Shown here one piece after another: positions 35,989 through 47,805 of a DNA stretch of 64,000 nucleotides (the stretch's first letter is position 1; each line of letters opens with the position of its first letter). The notes below the pieces were generated by a model. It made no database searches, had not been told where the DNA came from, and saw nothing but the letters and a program-made list of their open reading frames with translations. The position numbers were made by a program, and so were the translations under genes. Source of the DNA: Sclerodactyla briareus (taxonomy: Eukaryota; Echinodermata; Holothuroidea; Dendrochirotida; Sclerodactylidae); the NCBI GenBank assembly GCA_026419785.1, contig JAODTK010000156.1, positions 1 to 64,000 of the forward strand. Reading direction: 5' to 3'.

Positions 35989-36222
35989 TGTAGCAAGGTG
36001 CCTGGTAACAGCAGTCGTAGAATTCTCGATTCCCGGAAACGATGCGATATCGTGTGGCAAGGCAAAGCATGGATCGTCCTTTGAGACCAAAGGGAACTGT
36101 AACAATCCTATTGCTGCAATAAGGAATTGAATTCCTGATGTTTGGTTGCCGTGATTGACTCTGAACAGGCTGGAGAAGGTTACCAATTGCGTAATGATAG
36201 GTGCCAGGAGAAGCTCTCCCTA
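35989..36222 (-). CDS. candidate exon, possibly ABC transporter (ABCC) TMD0-like
   Basis: After a possible acceptor (catcacgttccctag, minus strand, ending near 36223) the frame reads GELLLAPIITQLVTFSSLF, then RVNHGNQTSGIQFLIAAIG and LLQFPLVSK. It stays open for about 80 codons to a stop. A hydrophobic segment, then a basic loop with G-x-x-T-S-G-x-x-F and another hydrophobic segment, resembles the first membrane domain of MRP/ABCC transporters. That link is an inference from one short motif. The later part (DDPCFALPHDIASF…) does not fit the family, so the exon may end earlier or the whole may be chance. No neighbouring exon was recognised. Confidence 0.22.
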
Positions 36223-36239
36223 GGGAACGTGATGGGAAA

Positions 36240-39200
36240 ATCTGTGATATTCTGTCATTTTGAGGAGAAACACAAAAATTAAAAACACAGCATCAAGCAA
36301 AAATGTGTATCAATAATCATAATTTCTCTTAACATGTGATTAAAAGGCCAAAAGTGAACTTGATGAGTTAATTTGGCCCCCCCCCATGGTCATAGTCAGC
36401 TACTAAAAGGTGTGGTTCTGGTACCATTTCTGCAAAACTTGACAAAATAGTAAACTGCATCTTCGTAACCTCACCCCCTAACCTTAGATGCCAAATTACG
36501 GAAAAAGAGTACAATATTTGTGCCTCGGTATCCCGGGTAGAAGGCTGACGGTCTACCAGTTGTGCCCCAACCAAAAAATGTAAAAGTTTTGAACGACCAG
36601 CAATGGCTGACTATGAACGACCAAAAGAGTGGAAAAATATACACATTTGAGTCTCTGTTGTGGATTCTGTCTCAAAGTCAAATGGTTACTACAAATCCTC
36701 TTGAACCCATTTATATCTCCCAATCATGCCCCGTCTGGCTCTCCTATAAGATAGGGTTTGACATCCCAAGTAAGAGAGTGTTTCAGCAACTTGGCCAAGG
36801 AGGATGATGTGGAGCCCTTTTCTGTATGTACTCTAATTGTCTATTGGCTTTTCTCATGTGGAGACCCACACAGTTTGAGGAATTCATTCTGACAAAAGCC
36901 TTCTACTGCAGCTGCCACCAGCGAATCCTTGTCTTAATAAGGTAAAATTCTCCGATCAGAGCTTAAAATCTTATTTCCTCATTTCACCTCAGTCATCACG
37001 ATATGCTGATCAAAAGATTGCTGTGTCAAAAGATAACACCGGGACCTTTCCACGCAACATTGCTCCAATAAAGATAAGGTGTGATGGGGAAAATCTGGCT
37101 GGCTTAGAGATGAAACAATTTTGGTGGAAAACTTTAAAATCTCAGCTTGTGAACCACCGATGACTCTACCCCACCTACAGCTGTAGATGATCAAACTGTG
37201 ATTCTTCTTAAGGATTAAGTGATCAGTCATTTTTGTTGGTGGTCAGGTCAAAGGTCGCAAGGAATCACTTGAACATTTGGCTTTCTGGTTATTCTTCCAA
37301 CAGAGAGCAAGTTATAAATCAATATCCTAATTTCATTTTTGAAAACATTGTTATATCTTAGCATTCCACAGTGATCGCTGGAGTACTCATCAGATGGGAT
37401 GATGGGGTAGGTACATTCGAGATGGCGAACTCTAATGGATTCTGAAAAAAATCCATAGAGTTGCTGGATGGATTGGTGATGTTGATGATCACATTGATGG
37501 CTCCTGAAAATCATGAACCTTGCTCTGCTATTGATAGTGATCATGTTACTTATGTGGTAGTTGCTGCTATCAATGCGATCATGTCACTCATGTGTATGTA
37601 GGTTCCCCGTAAGAGTAAATAACCCTATTGTTTAAGGTCTGGTCAAAGATCAACAGAGGTCAAAGTCCAGAATGATTGGTCCTACCACGCTGAAATTGGG
37701 ATTTACAGGCTGTCTTGTAGGGAGATATCAACCGTATTGTTATTATATTTTTGTGGTTCAAATTATAAAACATTTGTTAATAATTTCAGCATTCCATGGT
37801 TGATCCTTGGGGGGTAATATCAGGTGGGAGATTGAGGACGGTAATGAGCTGACGATGAGTTGCTGGGAATGGATGGGGACTGTTTAGGATGGTCAGTTGA
37901 TTGGCTACCTGAGACCATGAGCCTGGCGCTGCTATCGATATGATCACGTCATTTTATTGTGTTGCCTGAAGTTGCCATTTTGTCATTATGGAGTGCTGAA
38001 GGTGATAGGGAGGTGAAGCCTTCAAAAGTCAAACCTGCCCGGCGGAAGAAGAAACGTCAACCAAGAAGGGACCCAAGGTTAGACTACCATAAGAAACTGA
38101 ATAGTGAACCGAAAGGACCTAATTCGAACCAACATTTTTTAAAACTCTTGCTTGTTCCACCCATTTAACACTTCTTTTTTCCCTTTTTTCGGCTCGATAC
38201 AGGCTTGTCTCACCAATACACACCAAAATTTTTTTTTTTTTTTTTAAAAAATTTTTATGTTAGTTTCTGTAAATGACTACCGCGGCTGTGTTTCTGGTTG
38301 AACTCCCATTTCTGGATTTGGCATTCAACACCTGGGGGGGGGGACAATTGCGCAAAACCTGAACAAGGTTCTAGCGCAGTAGAATGGAGAGAAGAGAAAC
38401 AAAGGATAAATAATCACAAAAACATGAAAACTAACATACTACTAGTCTGTACTACTCACAGTATACAGAGACTACACATAGACAGGAAATGTTTAAAATA
38501 ATAGTGGTGTCAGAAGTTCAGAACCACTGGAATGTGGCAGATAACCCCCCCAAACGTAGTAATCGTTGTCTCTTTAGCCTTGATTTTTGCGGTGGTGCAT
38601 GAAAATATCCAAAATTAGTCGGGGGGGGGGAGGCCTCCTGCATTTGCACACCACCACATGTTTACACAAAGTGTAGACACAAAAACTGTCATAACTGTTT
38701 TTTCACAAGAAAACCCAAAACAATATTGAGCAAAACTTGCAGACAAAAGGTTAAAGAACTAGGGAAGTTTTTTGTATGCCCCTATCAGAGCAGAATTACA
38801 AGCGTTTTAATAGGAATAAATAAACCACCTTGAAAAAATGTTAATTTTCATGCAAGGACAAAATTACATGCCAACACCTTTCCTGAAAGTGGTAGTGGGG
38901 GTGAAATGCATCCATGGAAAACATTGGGTTAATTGGCTGCCTAAAGATAATTAGCGATTTCACTGAGATGGGTTATATTGGGGTACTATAGTAGGGTAAT
39001 TGCTTATTTATGCATTTGTATTGTTTAAATTGTTGCAGGATTACGGAGACAAAATGAAGCTACAGTGATGAGTTCGGCAAATAGTACAAGATATTGGGGG
39101 ATGAACTAATTAGAATTTCAGTATAAATTATGCTACATAGTCCATAATTTATGGTCAATTTCAAATTTGTGTGGAGTTTTCCTATGGGACATAGCTACCA

Positions 39201-40670
39201 ATTGGTCATAACCCAATTTGCGTCAAATAGTATGATTAAGGTGTACTGGGGCTTGAAGAAATTTGCCAAAACTCAAGAGCTTTTATTAGTTAATACACAT
39301 CTGTTGTCTAAACGGGCGGATACAAAGGTTCAAACAATGTATAATCAAAAATGGATTTCTTGGACAGATTACAGCTTTACCACCCCTCACAGGAGCGTTT
39401 AATTACCGTGTTCACTCGCAAGCTGGTAATCAGTATGTCCCCGCCAAGGTCACAGGAGCACCTGGGTACTCTCTGGCAGGCTGGTGCTTGCAAAAACGGG
39501 GGTGTCGGTGAGTATCTGCTTCCAAGCAAATGGTTTGGTTCTTGCTCACTCGGCCAATGGTAGCTCAATGAGGGCTGGTGGTTAACGTGCAGAGCAATGA
39601 AGGATATAAAATCTCAAAGATACTACTTCACAAGGGTTAGACTCTGTTCCGATTTGGCTCACATAATGGCCCCTCCCCCCCAGTTAACACCTGCCGATGT
39701 TACCACTAGGTTGAAATATTTATATTCCATAGTTTCAGTCAAATGTCCCCCTCGTGAATATTTCCCATCAGTCACAACAATGGCGATTAGTCCATGGTTG
39801 ACTTTGGTAGATTGTCAGTTCTGCTATTTAGCAAGTTGGTTAGCAGGACAAAATGGGTAGGGCAAGTTCATATCAGACACTTATGTCCGTGATTTGTATG
39901 GCACACATGAACATGTGGAACATATGAGAGAAAAAAACTAGAGGGATGACTTGATATTAAAGCAAAAATATACTTGTGTATCACTCAGCTCGAGTGTATA
40001 CTCACACAAAGAAACAGTTCTCTGACATGCAGCCTTCTTAGCTTTCAAAATGGGTTTTGAAGCAACAGCTTTACCTCGCCTGACAATCCTAGATAAACTT
40101 AACAGTGCAAAACTGATCTGGGCAAATATATGGAATCGGGTAATGTGTGTGTAGTCCCCCTTCTCTCCTCACCCATTTAATGTTCAATCCAAACCTTGAT
40201 GATCTCTCAACATTGAAAAAGGGGGTATGGGGAAGTGGGGGTCTCAGCTGATTTCATCTAGGATTGTAGATTGTTGCTGTGAATGCCATTCTGGGGGTAT
40301 AAGCTCAATGGTGCTGAAAGGAGTACAGTTAGGCTTTTTAGCATTTCCGTGGCTAGTGTAATTGGTATTACCCAATTCTTGAAATTTGAGTAAACAAACG
40401 TATCAAGAGATTGTGTGTTCTTCATGATTTTTTAGTGTCAGGCTGGTGAAGCAGGGGTCGTTTGTTGCTGTCATTACAGTTGTGAACAAGGATTAGTAAT
40501 GGCTTTTGGGGCACTGTGACACCCAATGATGTGCTTCCATTTAATCTTATCAGAACTTATACCAAGTTTCATAAAACATGCACATTTTCTCCCTAGATTT
40601 TCAACATCTTTTCTTTCACAAATGTCCTTGCTACTCTTTGTTTATATTGTTCCTTCCTTGGTCACAGATA
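36240..40670. other. repeat-rich non-coding stretch
   Basis: Contains a copy of the ~300-bp patterned repeat at about 37240-37720. A degenerate tRNA-like word is at 36530-36575. T- and A-runs are at 38229-38255, and short G runs at 38333 and 38620. A short basic frame at 38006-38093 (KPARRKKKRQPRRDPR) is unsupported. No host gene is called. Confidence 0.35.
37240..37720 (+). repeat. dispersed copy of the ~300-bp patterned repeat
   Basis: Shares 'ggtcaggtcaaaggtc', 'gtaggttccccgtaagagt', 'ccctattgtttaaggtctggtcaaagatcaacagaggtcaaagtcc' and 'gaatgattggtcc' with the tandem copies at 44.4-45.6 kb. Non-coding. Confidence 0.55.
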
Positions 40671-40674
40671 CAGC

Positions 40675-40793
40675 TTGAGGAGCTGCTGTGGAAGTCTATA
40701 ATGCATCCATCTGCCGGGCTCACGGCACCGGTGACTGTCGCAGGGGAACTCGTAATCAGCCTTCCAGGAGAAAGCATTCCCTTAGATTATAAG
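40675..40793 (+). CDS. candidate exon upstream of the LRR exons, product unknown
   Basis: After a good polypyrimidine tract and acceptor (ccttggtcacag, ending 40668) the frame reads QLEELLWKSIMHPSAG, then VTVAGELVISLPGESIPLDYK. It reaches a weak possible donor (aag|gttaga). It could be an upstream coding exon of the LRR gene, which begins 1.4 kb downstream on the same strand. No domain was recognised, and the splice phase does not match the next exon without an indel. Confidence 0.3.
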
Positions 40794-40854
40794 GTTAGAT
40801 AAGAATTGACAAGTTAGCTGCATTAATGTTTTGGATAAATAACAACTATACAAG

Positions 40855-41214
40855 GCCTGGCAAGTGGTTGGCACAATTTGTAGAGCGTCGACTTCCACCC
40901 TGGAGACCCGGGTTCGATTCCTGGTTTGGGTCATACCAAAACTTTGAAAATGTTACATGTTTCCTTCTCGCTGGGGTGCTCAGCACACAGGATTGGAACC
41001 CGGACAAGCGAGGGTTGGACAGTTGCCGTCTGCATGTGATTACCCTCCAAAGCCACCTCACAGTTAAGGTATTGCTGGGTGCATTCCGTTTATCTGGTGA
41101 AGGATTCACAGCTGACAATGACGTGCAGTATCCAGGTCTGCCCTTGCTGGGCCTTGAATAGGTTCATCTCTGCTCGAAAGTATCCATAAAAATACAAAAT
41201 ATTAAAAAAAAGGA
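40855..41214 (+). mobile_element. tRNA-derived SINE, family A, copy 2
   Basis: Head with box A (TTGGCACAATTTGTAGAGCG, 40868-40888) and box B (GGTTCGATTCC, 40911-40921), then a body and an A-rich end at 41187-41212. It shares with copy 1 (13.0-13.4 kb) the head and the junction 'ggtcataccaaa', 'ccttctcgc..gg.gctc', 'ctggtgaagg.ttc' and 'gggcct.g.ataggt'. Both copies are about 360-370 bp long, which supports a true family. Confidence 0.75.
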
Positions 41215-41239
41215 TACAGGCTCCTGCGTATGACTTTTT

Positions 41240-41500
41240 GGCAGCTGCGATCTTTCAAACGGGTACACGGATAGGTGATTGCCTCTTTGGGCGGTATCTC
41301 GAGAAGGTGGCATTACCAATTTACCCACACGCAACCGCAACATGCAAATTGCCTGCCCATTGTTTCTGCTTGCTCCACTCGCTCTCTCTTGCTGGATGCA
41401 ATAGGCACATGGACCATAATCTGGCCCTCCAGGATTTGAACCCTGAATCTTGGTGGGAGCTAAAGCCTGCCAACTGTGCAAACCACTTGGGTTGCCAGGA
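41240..41500 (-). mobile_element. tRNA-derived SINE, family B, copy 1
   Basis: Minus-strand head with box A (TTTGCACAGTTGGCAGGC, about 41465-41482) and box B (GGGTTCAAATCCTGG, 41430-41445). The body contains the reverse complement of 'cgcaacatgcaaattgcctgccc'. That body word recurs at 54.5 kb. The 3' limit is uncertain. Confidence 0.6.
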
Positions 41501-42003
41501 CTTAGTTGTGCAAACCACTAGGGTTGCCAGCCTCCAGTTGTGAGATAACCAGATTGCTGGCTCGTTGATAAAGGCCTTTGTTTGCACTATGTAAAAGGTG
41601 TGTGCGAAGCAAAAAGTATTTGCCAAACTTCCTCAGATCTCGGCTCAAGTTCTTCACAAATATTCACCCCTGAACATTAGTGGCTTGACACACCCATACT
41701 ATATGGTCCTTGTTCACTACCACAGGGACATCCCTACAAGGTTGCCGATATTTACTTGATGCCCCATTATCCCCTCTTTTACACATGGGCCTCCCTCCGG
41801 GCCTCCCCTGGCTTCCCTCCGGCCCCCTCCCTGGCCTCCTGTCCGGCTTTCCAATGCTGTTCACGCGCCCTGACCCAGTCCTCCTGACAGTCCAGCAGGT
41901 GGATTCGGGCGGAGGTGCCGGTATCATTATCCCTCTGCAGCTAGGTGCTGTTCACAGCGTATGATCCAAAGTTTCCTCCCCTTTCACCTCCCAATGAGTG
42001 TTC

Positions 42004-42052
42004 CAATTTCCAAACCCACAACCAATACAGAGCTCTACCAACTAAGCTAACC
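42004..42052 (-). repeat. tRNA-like SINE head fragment
   Basis: The minus strand reads TTAGCTTAGTTGGTAGAGCTC (box A) and a degraded box B (GTGGGTTTGGAAATTGG). The rest of the element was not delimited. Confidence 0.45.
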
Positions 42053-42205
42053 TGTCTTCATGTAATACTCCTTATGTATTCAAAATGTTATCTTTGTTAT
42101 CTTAATGTTATATTTCTGGAATATACTTACAGCTGGTTCAGTGTAGTAGTTTGACTGGTATCATCCGATTGCAAATTATAACTGATGGTTATCTCCCACC
42201 AACAG

Positions 42206-42372
42206 TTATACCAACCTTAAACACTGCCCTCTAAAGCTTGGCTACGTTGGGAGTCAGCTGACAAGCTTGAATCTGTCCAACAACAGACTGACATCGCTGC
42301 CCTTAGAGGTCGGTCTACTCAGAGGTCTGCAAGAGCTGTTTCTACAATACAAACTGTCTTGACGAGTTACCT
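42206..42372 (+). CDS. LRR protein gene, LRR exon a
   Basis: After acceptor ccaccaacag the frame reads KLGYVGSQLTSLNLSNNRL, then TSLPLEVGLLRGLQELFLQ and YNKL-DELP. It ends at donor cct|gtgagt. LxxLxLSxNxLxxLPxxxGxLxxLxxLxLxxNxLxxLP is the textbook leucine-rich repeat pattern of intracellular 'LRRC/SHOC2-type' proteins, which form curved protein-binding scaffolds. Two repeats are present. One extra base (…aaactgtcttgac…) must be removed to keep the frame through LDELP, probably a sequencing indel. It joins in phase 0 to the exon at 43391. Confidence 0.8.
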
Positions 42373-42649
42373 GTGAGTAATACCAGTAGTTTAGTTCCCT
42401 TCAGTAGGAAAAAGCCAGGAAGGAACTGAAACCACAACAACCCAATTAGAAGAAGAACAACAGAACTCAAAAGAATTCTCCACAATTCCTGTAAAACACG
42501 AATATTGTTCTTGCATTAACATATCCAGAACCAAACAGCATCTACAGGGAGGCTATTCCACTCATTATTCACTCATTGTGAATAGAAATACTTCCACATG
42601 TCTACTCTGCAACGTTTACAATGAAACTAGAGACAATGACCCCTATTAG

Positions 42650-43320
42650 TGGTACATAGACCAAATTGTTCTGGGGTCAGGTCAATGGGCATCTGAGGTC
42701 AAGAGCGGTCGAAGTCTGAAAATATTGTTAACACGATAAGTCTAAAATTGCCTGGCTGATCATTTGAACTTTGTATTTGCTCTCTTACGGGAGTACAGGA
42801 ATCCTATTGTTTTTGGTGCAAACCAGGAGTCAGTTTTGGGAGAAAACTGGAATTGTGAAAATTGACGTTTTACCCAAATTTACCTTGTTAACACGATAAC
42901 TCGACCCCATATGGATGGATGAAGTTCATACTTGGTATGAGGGTTTCCCATAAGGAGTGCATATTCCCTTTCGGTTTGGGGTAAGATCTAAAGTCATCTG
43001 AGGTTAAGAGAGGTCAAAGTCTGAAAATCTTGCTAACATGATAAATCCAGAATGCCTGACCGTCAGTTTGGAATTTAGTATGCAGCTTTCTTATGGGAAA
43101 ACAAGGAGACTAATGTTTTGGTGTGACTGGAGCCAGTTTGGGAGGAAAGGGGGGATGTTGTGAAAAATGGATATTTTGGACCTCATCTGCAATGGCATGT
43201 AGTTCATACTTGGTTTGTGAGTTCCCTATTTTGAGTACTACACAGATTCCTATTGTAAATCTTGACATGCCTAGCTTGATCAAGTCAGGATCAGTCAAGG
43301 AATCACTAAGCCTTTTGGCT
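42650..43320 (+). repeat. ~300-bp patterned repeat, about two diverged units
   Basis: In the intron between LRR exons a and b. Landmarks repeat twice: 'ggtcaaagtctgaaaat..tgctaaca', 'gaagttcatacttggtatgagg', 'tcttatggga(g/a)', 'tattgttttgg.gt' and 'ggagaaa..gg'. The same family is in tandem at 44.4-45.6 kb. Confidence 0.65.
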
Positions 43321-43390
43321 TTTTCCGGTTTACCTTCTGTTTTCCTTTTTAAGCAGAGAATCGAACCTACCTGCCTTATTCTCCTTTCAG

Positions 43391-43483
43391 GTTTGTATCG
43401 GTAACTTGGAAAGTCTCCAGGAGCTAGACTGTAAGAATAACCACGGAGAAGACCTCCCTCTGTCCCTCGGTACCATGAAACAG
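43391..43483 (+). CDS. LRR protein gene, LRR exon b
   Basis: A 93-nt, phase 0-0 exon between acceptor ttctcctttcag and donor cag|gtaagt. It reads VCIGNLESLQELDCKNNHGE then DLPLSLGTMKQ. Joined to exon a it gives …DELP-VCIGNL-ESLQEL…, exactly continuing the 23-residue repeat period. The frame is clean, which argues that the gene is functional and that breaks elsewhere are sequence errors. Confidence 0.85.
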
Positions 43484-46400
43484 GTAAGTACTTAACCTGA
43501 CCACAACCTGCTTCAGGAAACTACCAGCAAACATTGGTCAGCTAATTCTACTGACTGGAAAGCTCTGTATACAGTAAGTAGATAGGTAGATATAGAAGTG
43601 GGGGGCATACATACAAGTACTGGACCTACTGATAACCTACTGCTGGAAGTACCAAGCACATATGGGTCAGCCAATTCTACAGGAAGAACTCGTGTACAGT
43701 AAGTAGATGTGTTGGCCCATTGGTCATTAGTCGTGGGTTAGAACTTAGCACCTTAACTTTGTTGCATTAAACCAAATAGTTGCGCCTTCTCGCTATCGTA
43801 TATTATATCAGTGGTTCATGGCAAGAGCTACGTCTTGGGGAACTGTTCCATTATACATCATTGTCATTACAATCTAAAGAAGCCAATCATGCCATGTTTC
43901 AAGTAGTCGTTCATTCATTAGCCGATCTCTTAGTACACTGTGGGTTGCTGTTCAGGCTTCTGTGAAGACCTTTATTTTAAAACAAAAAAGGAAAAAAATA
44001 CCATACTGAAGTTATTTCTCCTCTCCTAAAAAAAAAAAAAAAAAAAAAAAAATATTTTTTTTTTTGTGTAATATTGAAATGAAAATTAATAATATTGAGA
44101 GATTGGAGCAAACTCTGTTACCATACCATCGAAATTCGTGCATTTAATTACTGTCATTTTAATATTTCTTTAGACAAGAAATAGGTATGAATAGTATGTT
44201 TGGGAATAGACCTAGTGAGTTGTGAGAGCTGGCCGAGAAGTTTTCTAAGCTGTTCAATGTTTTGCAGCGAAAGTTCTCAGCCGAGTGGGAACGGTACAGA
44301 AAAATCAATTTTCGCTGCTCATTACTAATGAACACGTTTTTAGTTGTTGACTGATTTTTTATTCTTGACTGAATGACGTCGGGAATTTATCCAGTCATGC
44401 CAGTGTGTGTTTGTATTTGTGTGACGCCTGGCTTGTGAAGAGCATAACTGAACCCGCCCTGGATGGAAGAAGCTCATACTTGGTATGTGGGTTCCCCATA
44501 ATGAATACATGATCCCTATTGTTTTGAGGTCAGGTCAAAGGTCATAAGAGGTCAGAGTCTGAAAATCTTGTGAAGAGGATAAGTCCAGAATGCTTGGTCC
44601 CAATCAGTGAAACCTTTGGTGCTAGCTTTCTTATGGGGAGCACGCCCCTATTGTTTTTTTGTGTCGCCCAGGGGTCACTTTGGAGAAAAAATGGAGAAAT
44701 TGTGAAGAATTGATATTTTGGGCAATTCCAGCTTACGAAGAGCATAACTCGACCCCCGGATGGATGAAGCTCATACGTGGTATGTGGGTTCCCCATAATG
44801 AATACATGATCCCTATTGTTTTTTGGGGTTGGGTCAAGAAAGGTCATTTGTGAGTCCATTTAGAGATCAATGGACTGGAAAATCTATGTGAAGAGGGCAA
44901 GTCCAGAAACTTGGTCCAATCAAGTTGAAATTTGGTGTGTAGCTTTCCTATGGGGAGCACAAGCACCCTATTGTTTTCAATGCAGACCAGGGATCATTTT
45001 GGAGAGAAAATGGAAAAATTGAGAAGAATTGATATTTTGGGCATTTTCAAGCTTGTGAAGAGCATAACGTGACCCCGCCTGGATGGAGACGCTCATACTT
45101 GGTATGTGGGTTCCCCATAATGAATACATGATCCCTGTTGTTTTGAGTCAGGTCAAAGGTCATCTGGAGTCATTATAAGGTCAAAGTCTGAAAATCTTCT
45201 TAACACCCCAAGTTCTGAATGCCTGATCTGATCAGGTTGAAAAATTTGGGGTATCAGCTTTCTTATGGGGAGTGCAATAACCCCATTAATGTTGGTGTTG
45301 ACTGGGAGTCATTTTTGGGAGAGATTGGGGAATTGTGAAAATTTTGATATTTCATACACTGTACCAATTCCGGCTTGGTAACACAATTACTCATGGTGGG
45401 TATGTGGGTTCATCTTGAAGAGTACATGGTCCCTATTGTTTTGGGGTCAGTCAAGCGGTCCCGCCTGCCCTCAGAGAGGTCAAAGTCCGATGTTATGCTA
45501 CTTCCTTGCTTGAAAGTATCTATAGTAATCCCACAGATATTATCGGTCTGTAATCTACAATTTCTTTGGAGTCATGTCAAAGGTTATCTGAGGGATGTTG
45601 ACAGGTTATGACGGCCAGTCAAGGAATTACTAAGCCTCTTGGCTTTCTGGTTGTAGCATGTAGGCCTGGAAAAATGGACAATTTTCTACTAACTTATTGG
45701 CTTCTGAAGACTTATGGCCTATGGTACAAGGTGCATAACATCGGCGATGACCTTGTCGGTAGGCAGTACTTGATGCATGATTGTTGCGTCCATGGTGAAA
45801 ACATATCTAGGACCGTACTGATCGAGGGCCATATAGATCTATGTGAGAAGCGCGAAATTGAGGGTATAGTCACGGCATCTTAAACAAGACTAATACCAAT
45901 ATAGAGGGGAAGGGTCACCATGAGGAGGGGGCATACATACAATACTGAACCTGACTGATAACCTACTGCTGGAAGTACCAGCATGTATAGGTCAGCTAAA
46001 TTCCCCTATGCAGTTAACACTATTTGCTGTTTGCATATTGTACTCGCACATCAAGACAGACAAGAGCAATTCTACATGAAGACCTTTATATACAGTGAGT
46101 AGTTATGTTAGCTCAGTACAGATACTAACCTAGAGGGGGGGGGGGTTACCATGGGAGGAGGGTGTACATGTAACAAACTTGATCAATAAACCAGGATTAG
46201 AATTACCAGTGAACATTGACCAACTGGTTCTACGTAAGAATATGTGTACATTGAGCCCATGTTTAGTTCATTATAATACCAACCCAAAGTTTGGGGGGGG
46301 GGGGTTGGTGGGTGAGTCACAGGAGTCATGGTAATGGGGTACTGGGTCACAGCCTTGCACACACAGTAATCCTTCACCACTGAGGTTTCCTGTGGTTAGA

Positions 46401-46535
46401 TATGAAGGCACCTCTTGATTGATTGGTTACATTAGAGACAATTCTAAATGATACAAACATTGATCTATGCTGTACCCCCCATGGCTTTGACCAGTATTAC
46501 TTTAGTTGGTTATTTTTTTCCTCATTTCTCTTCAG
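43484..46535 (+). other. LRR gene intron with tandem repeats
   Basis: A 3-kb intron holding the ~300-bp tandem family (44430-45620), an A-run of about 22 at 44030-44051, and G runs near 46135 and 46292. About eight residues of the expected repeat are missing between exon b (…GTMKQ) and exon c (SNRL…). A very short exon may therefore be hidden here, or the exon-b/exon-c ends contain deletions. Confidence 0.55.
44430..45620 (+). repeat. ~300-bp tandem repeat, nearly 4 units
   Basis: The landmark 'gctcatacttggtatgtggg' (or a variant) recurs at about 44475, 44769, 45090 and 45393, so the unit is 294-321 bp. Each unit also carries 'ataatgaatacatgatccct', 'ggtcaaagtctgaaaatctt', 'ctttcttatggggagcac' and 'ttgatattttgggcaattcc'. 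Open frames within are not conserved between units. Confidence 0.85.
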
Positions 46536-46591
46536 TTCCAACAGATTAAAGACTCTTCCTGACAGCTTGTGCATTCTTTATAAACCTTAGG
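46536..46591 (+). CDS. LRR protein gene, LRR exon c
   Basis: Between acceptor tttctcttcag and donor tagg|gtaagt. The frame reads SNRLKTLPDSLCILYK, then runs into a stop (ccttag) unless one indel is assumed near the end. N-x-L-x-x-L-P-x-S-L-x-x-L is an LRR segment. At 56 nt it is shorter than the 69 nt of a full repeat, so either an exon part is missing or an adjacent small exon completes it. Confidence 0.65.
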
Positions 46592-47424
46592 GTAAGTCCT
46601 CTCAAACTGCTTTATATTCAAGGTTAAATCCGCAACTTATAGGGGTACCTGAAGCATGGGCCGCTGTTTCGCATCTCTAACAGTTTGGGCTTCAACTCCC
46701 AAGAGGTTCACCGTTGATTCCATCTTGGCTCGCTCGCTGTCTCCTGTCGTAAAGGAATGCCGGAATTCAGCTGAGGCTTCTTTATCCTTCGGATTAGGTA
46801 GGGGCTTTCCCATAGGCACAGAATTTGGTAATGCCTTCGCTCGTAGCTCCTAATTTGGTAGGGGCATCCGCTTATCCTATATTTCACTCTTTCAAGGCTC
46901 TTGTAGGGAGACTCTGGAAATCCTGGAGCGGCCTGCTGGACCTCCCAGAGTGCTTATGAATTGTGGCTGGTGTGCCTTTGCTTCCCAATTTCACCATTAT
47001 GAAGGCAGGGGGTACGCTAGCTCTGCCACTTTTCAACACATGGTGGACTTGATTTTTGGGAGAGGGCCTAGGGTCCAAAAGCCCCAAGAACGGATAGCAC
47101 TGACTACGGGAATCATTCAAATGAAGTGGGGTTTCTGACTCGACCGATGCTGCTCTATTACTTGCCAAGTTTGTAGTATCCCTGGTTGATGTACTTGGAG
47201 TACCTAGTCAAGAGGCTAATCTGTTGGGACTCAAGTGTCATTGAAACGAGATCCGTCCTTTGGTGATCTGGTGACAGAGCCTTTTGAGCCGGTTTTAATT
47301 TTAAGCGCGTAGGTCAAGGAAGGAGGGGATAGTAAAGGCTTGTTGCCTAACTCGCAATCTTCAACTGTGTTCATTTGGGCATAATCGCCCTTGTCTTGTC
47401 TTAACATGTCCCCCGTATCCAGCA

Positions 47425-47665
47425 TAGGAATAAGGGCTTTTGCCTATCAAGGGACCATTGCTCTGGAATCTTCTCTCGGCTCTTTCTGAATTTACTATAG
47501 TTGACAATTTTTCTGTTGATGACTTCAAAAAAGAAACTCAAAGCTCATCTGTTCAGACAAGCGTATTCTGTATTGTTGTATGTATTTTGTTTGGTTTTGT
47601 GGCAGCTCTTTTGAATGTGGGTACAAATTAGTCTATATAAATTCATTAACCATCAGCAGATGATC
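47425..47665 (+). mobile_element. LINE 3'-end fossil (L2/CR1-like C-terminus)
   Basis: Reads RAFAYQGPLLWNLLSALSEF, then FSVDDFKK-KLKAHLFRQAYS across one frame change. This is the very common C-terminal signature of L2/CR1/Jockey-like LINE polyproteins (R-x-F-x-x-x-G-P-x-L-W-N-x-L … F-K-x-x-L-K-x-H-L-F). The upstream domains are absent, as expected for a 5'-truncated insertion. A short AT-rich 3' part follows. Confidence 0.75.
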
Positions 47666-47805
47666 CTATCCATGATATCCTGTCTGTACGAGATCTGGCA
47701 GTGCAGCTCCACCTAGTCCCTCAGGAAGTTTTGGGGAGGGGGATAGGTCACATGCGGAGGAGGCCAGGTGATTGGAGTTGAGGGTGGATGTGTTAGGTGC
47801 CTTCC

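Noticed and set aside
38006-38093. Basic KPARRKKKRQPRRDPR segment, possible exon
   Set aside because: Lysine/arginine-rich frames arise easily from purine-rich DNA; there is no acceptor upstream that fits.
40862-40935. Functional tRNA gene (plus strand)
   Set aside because: Same reason; it is the head of a second copy of the SINE family.
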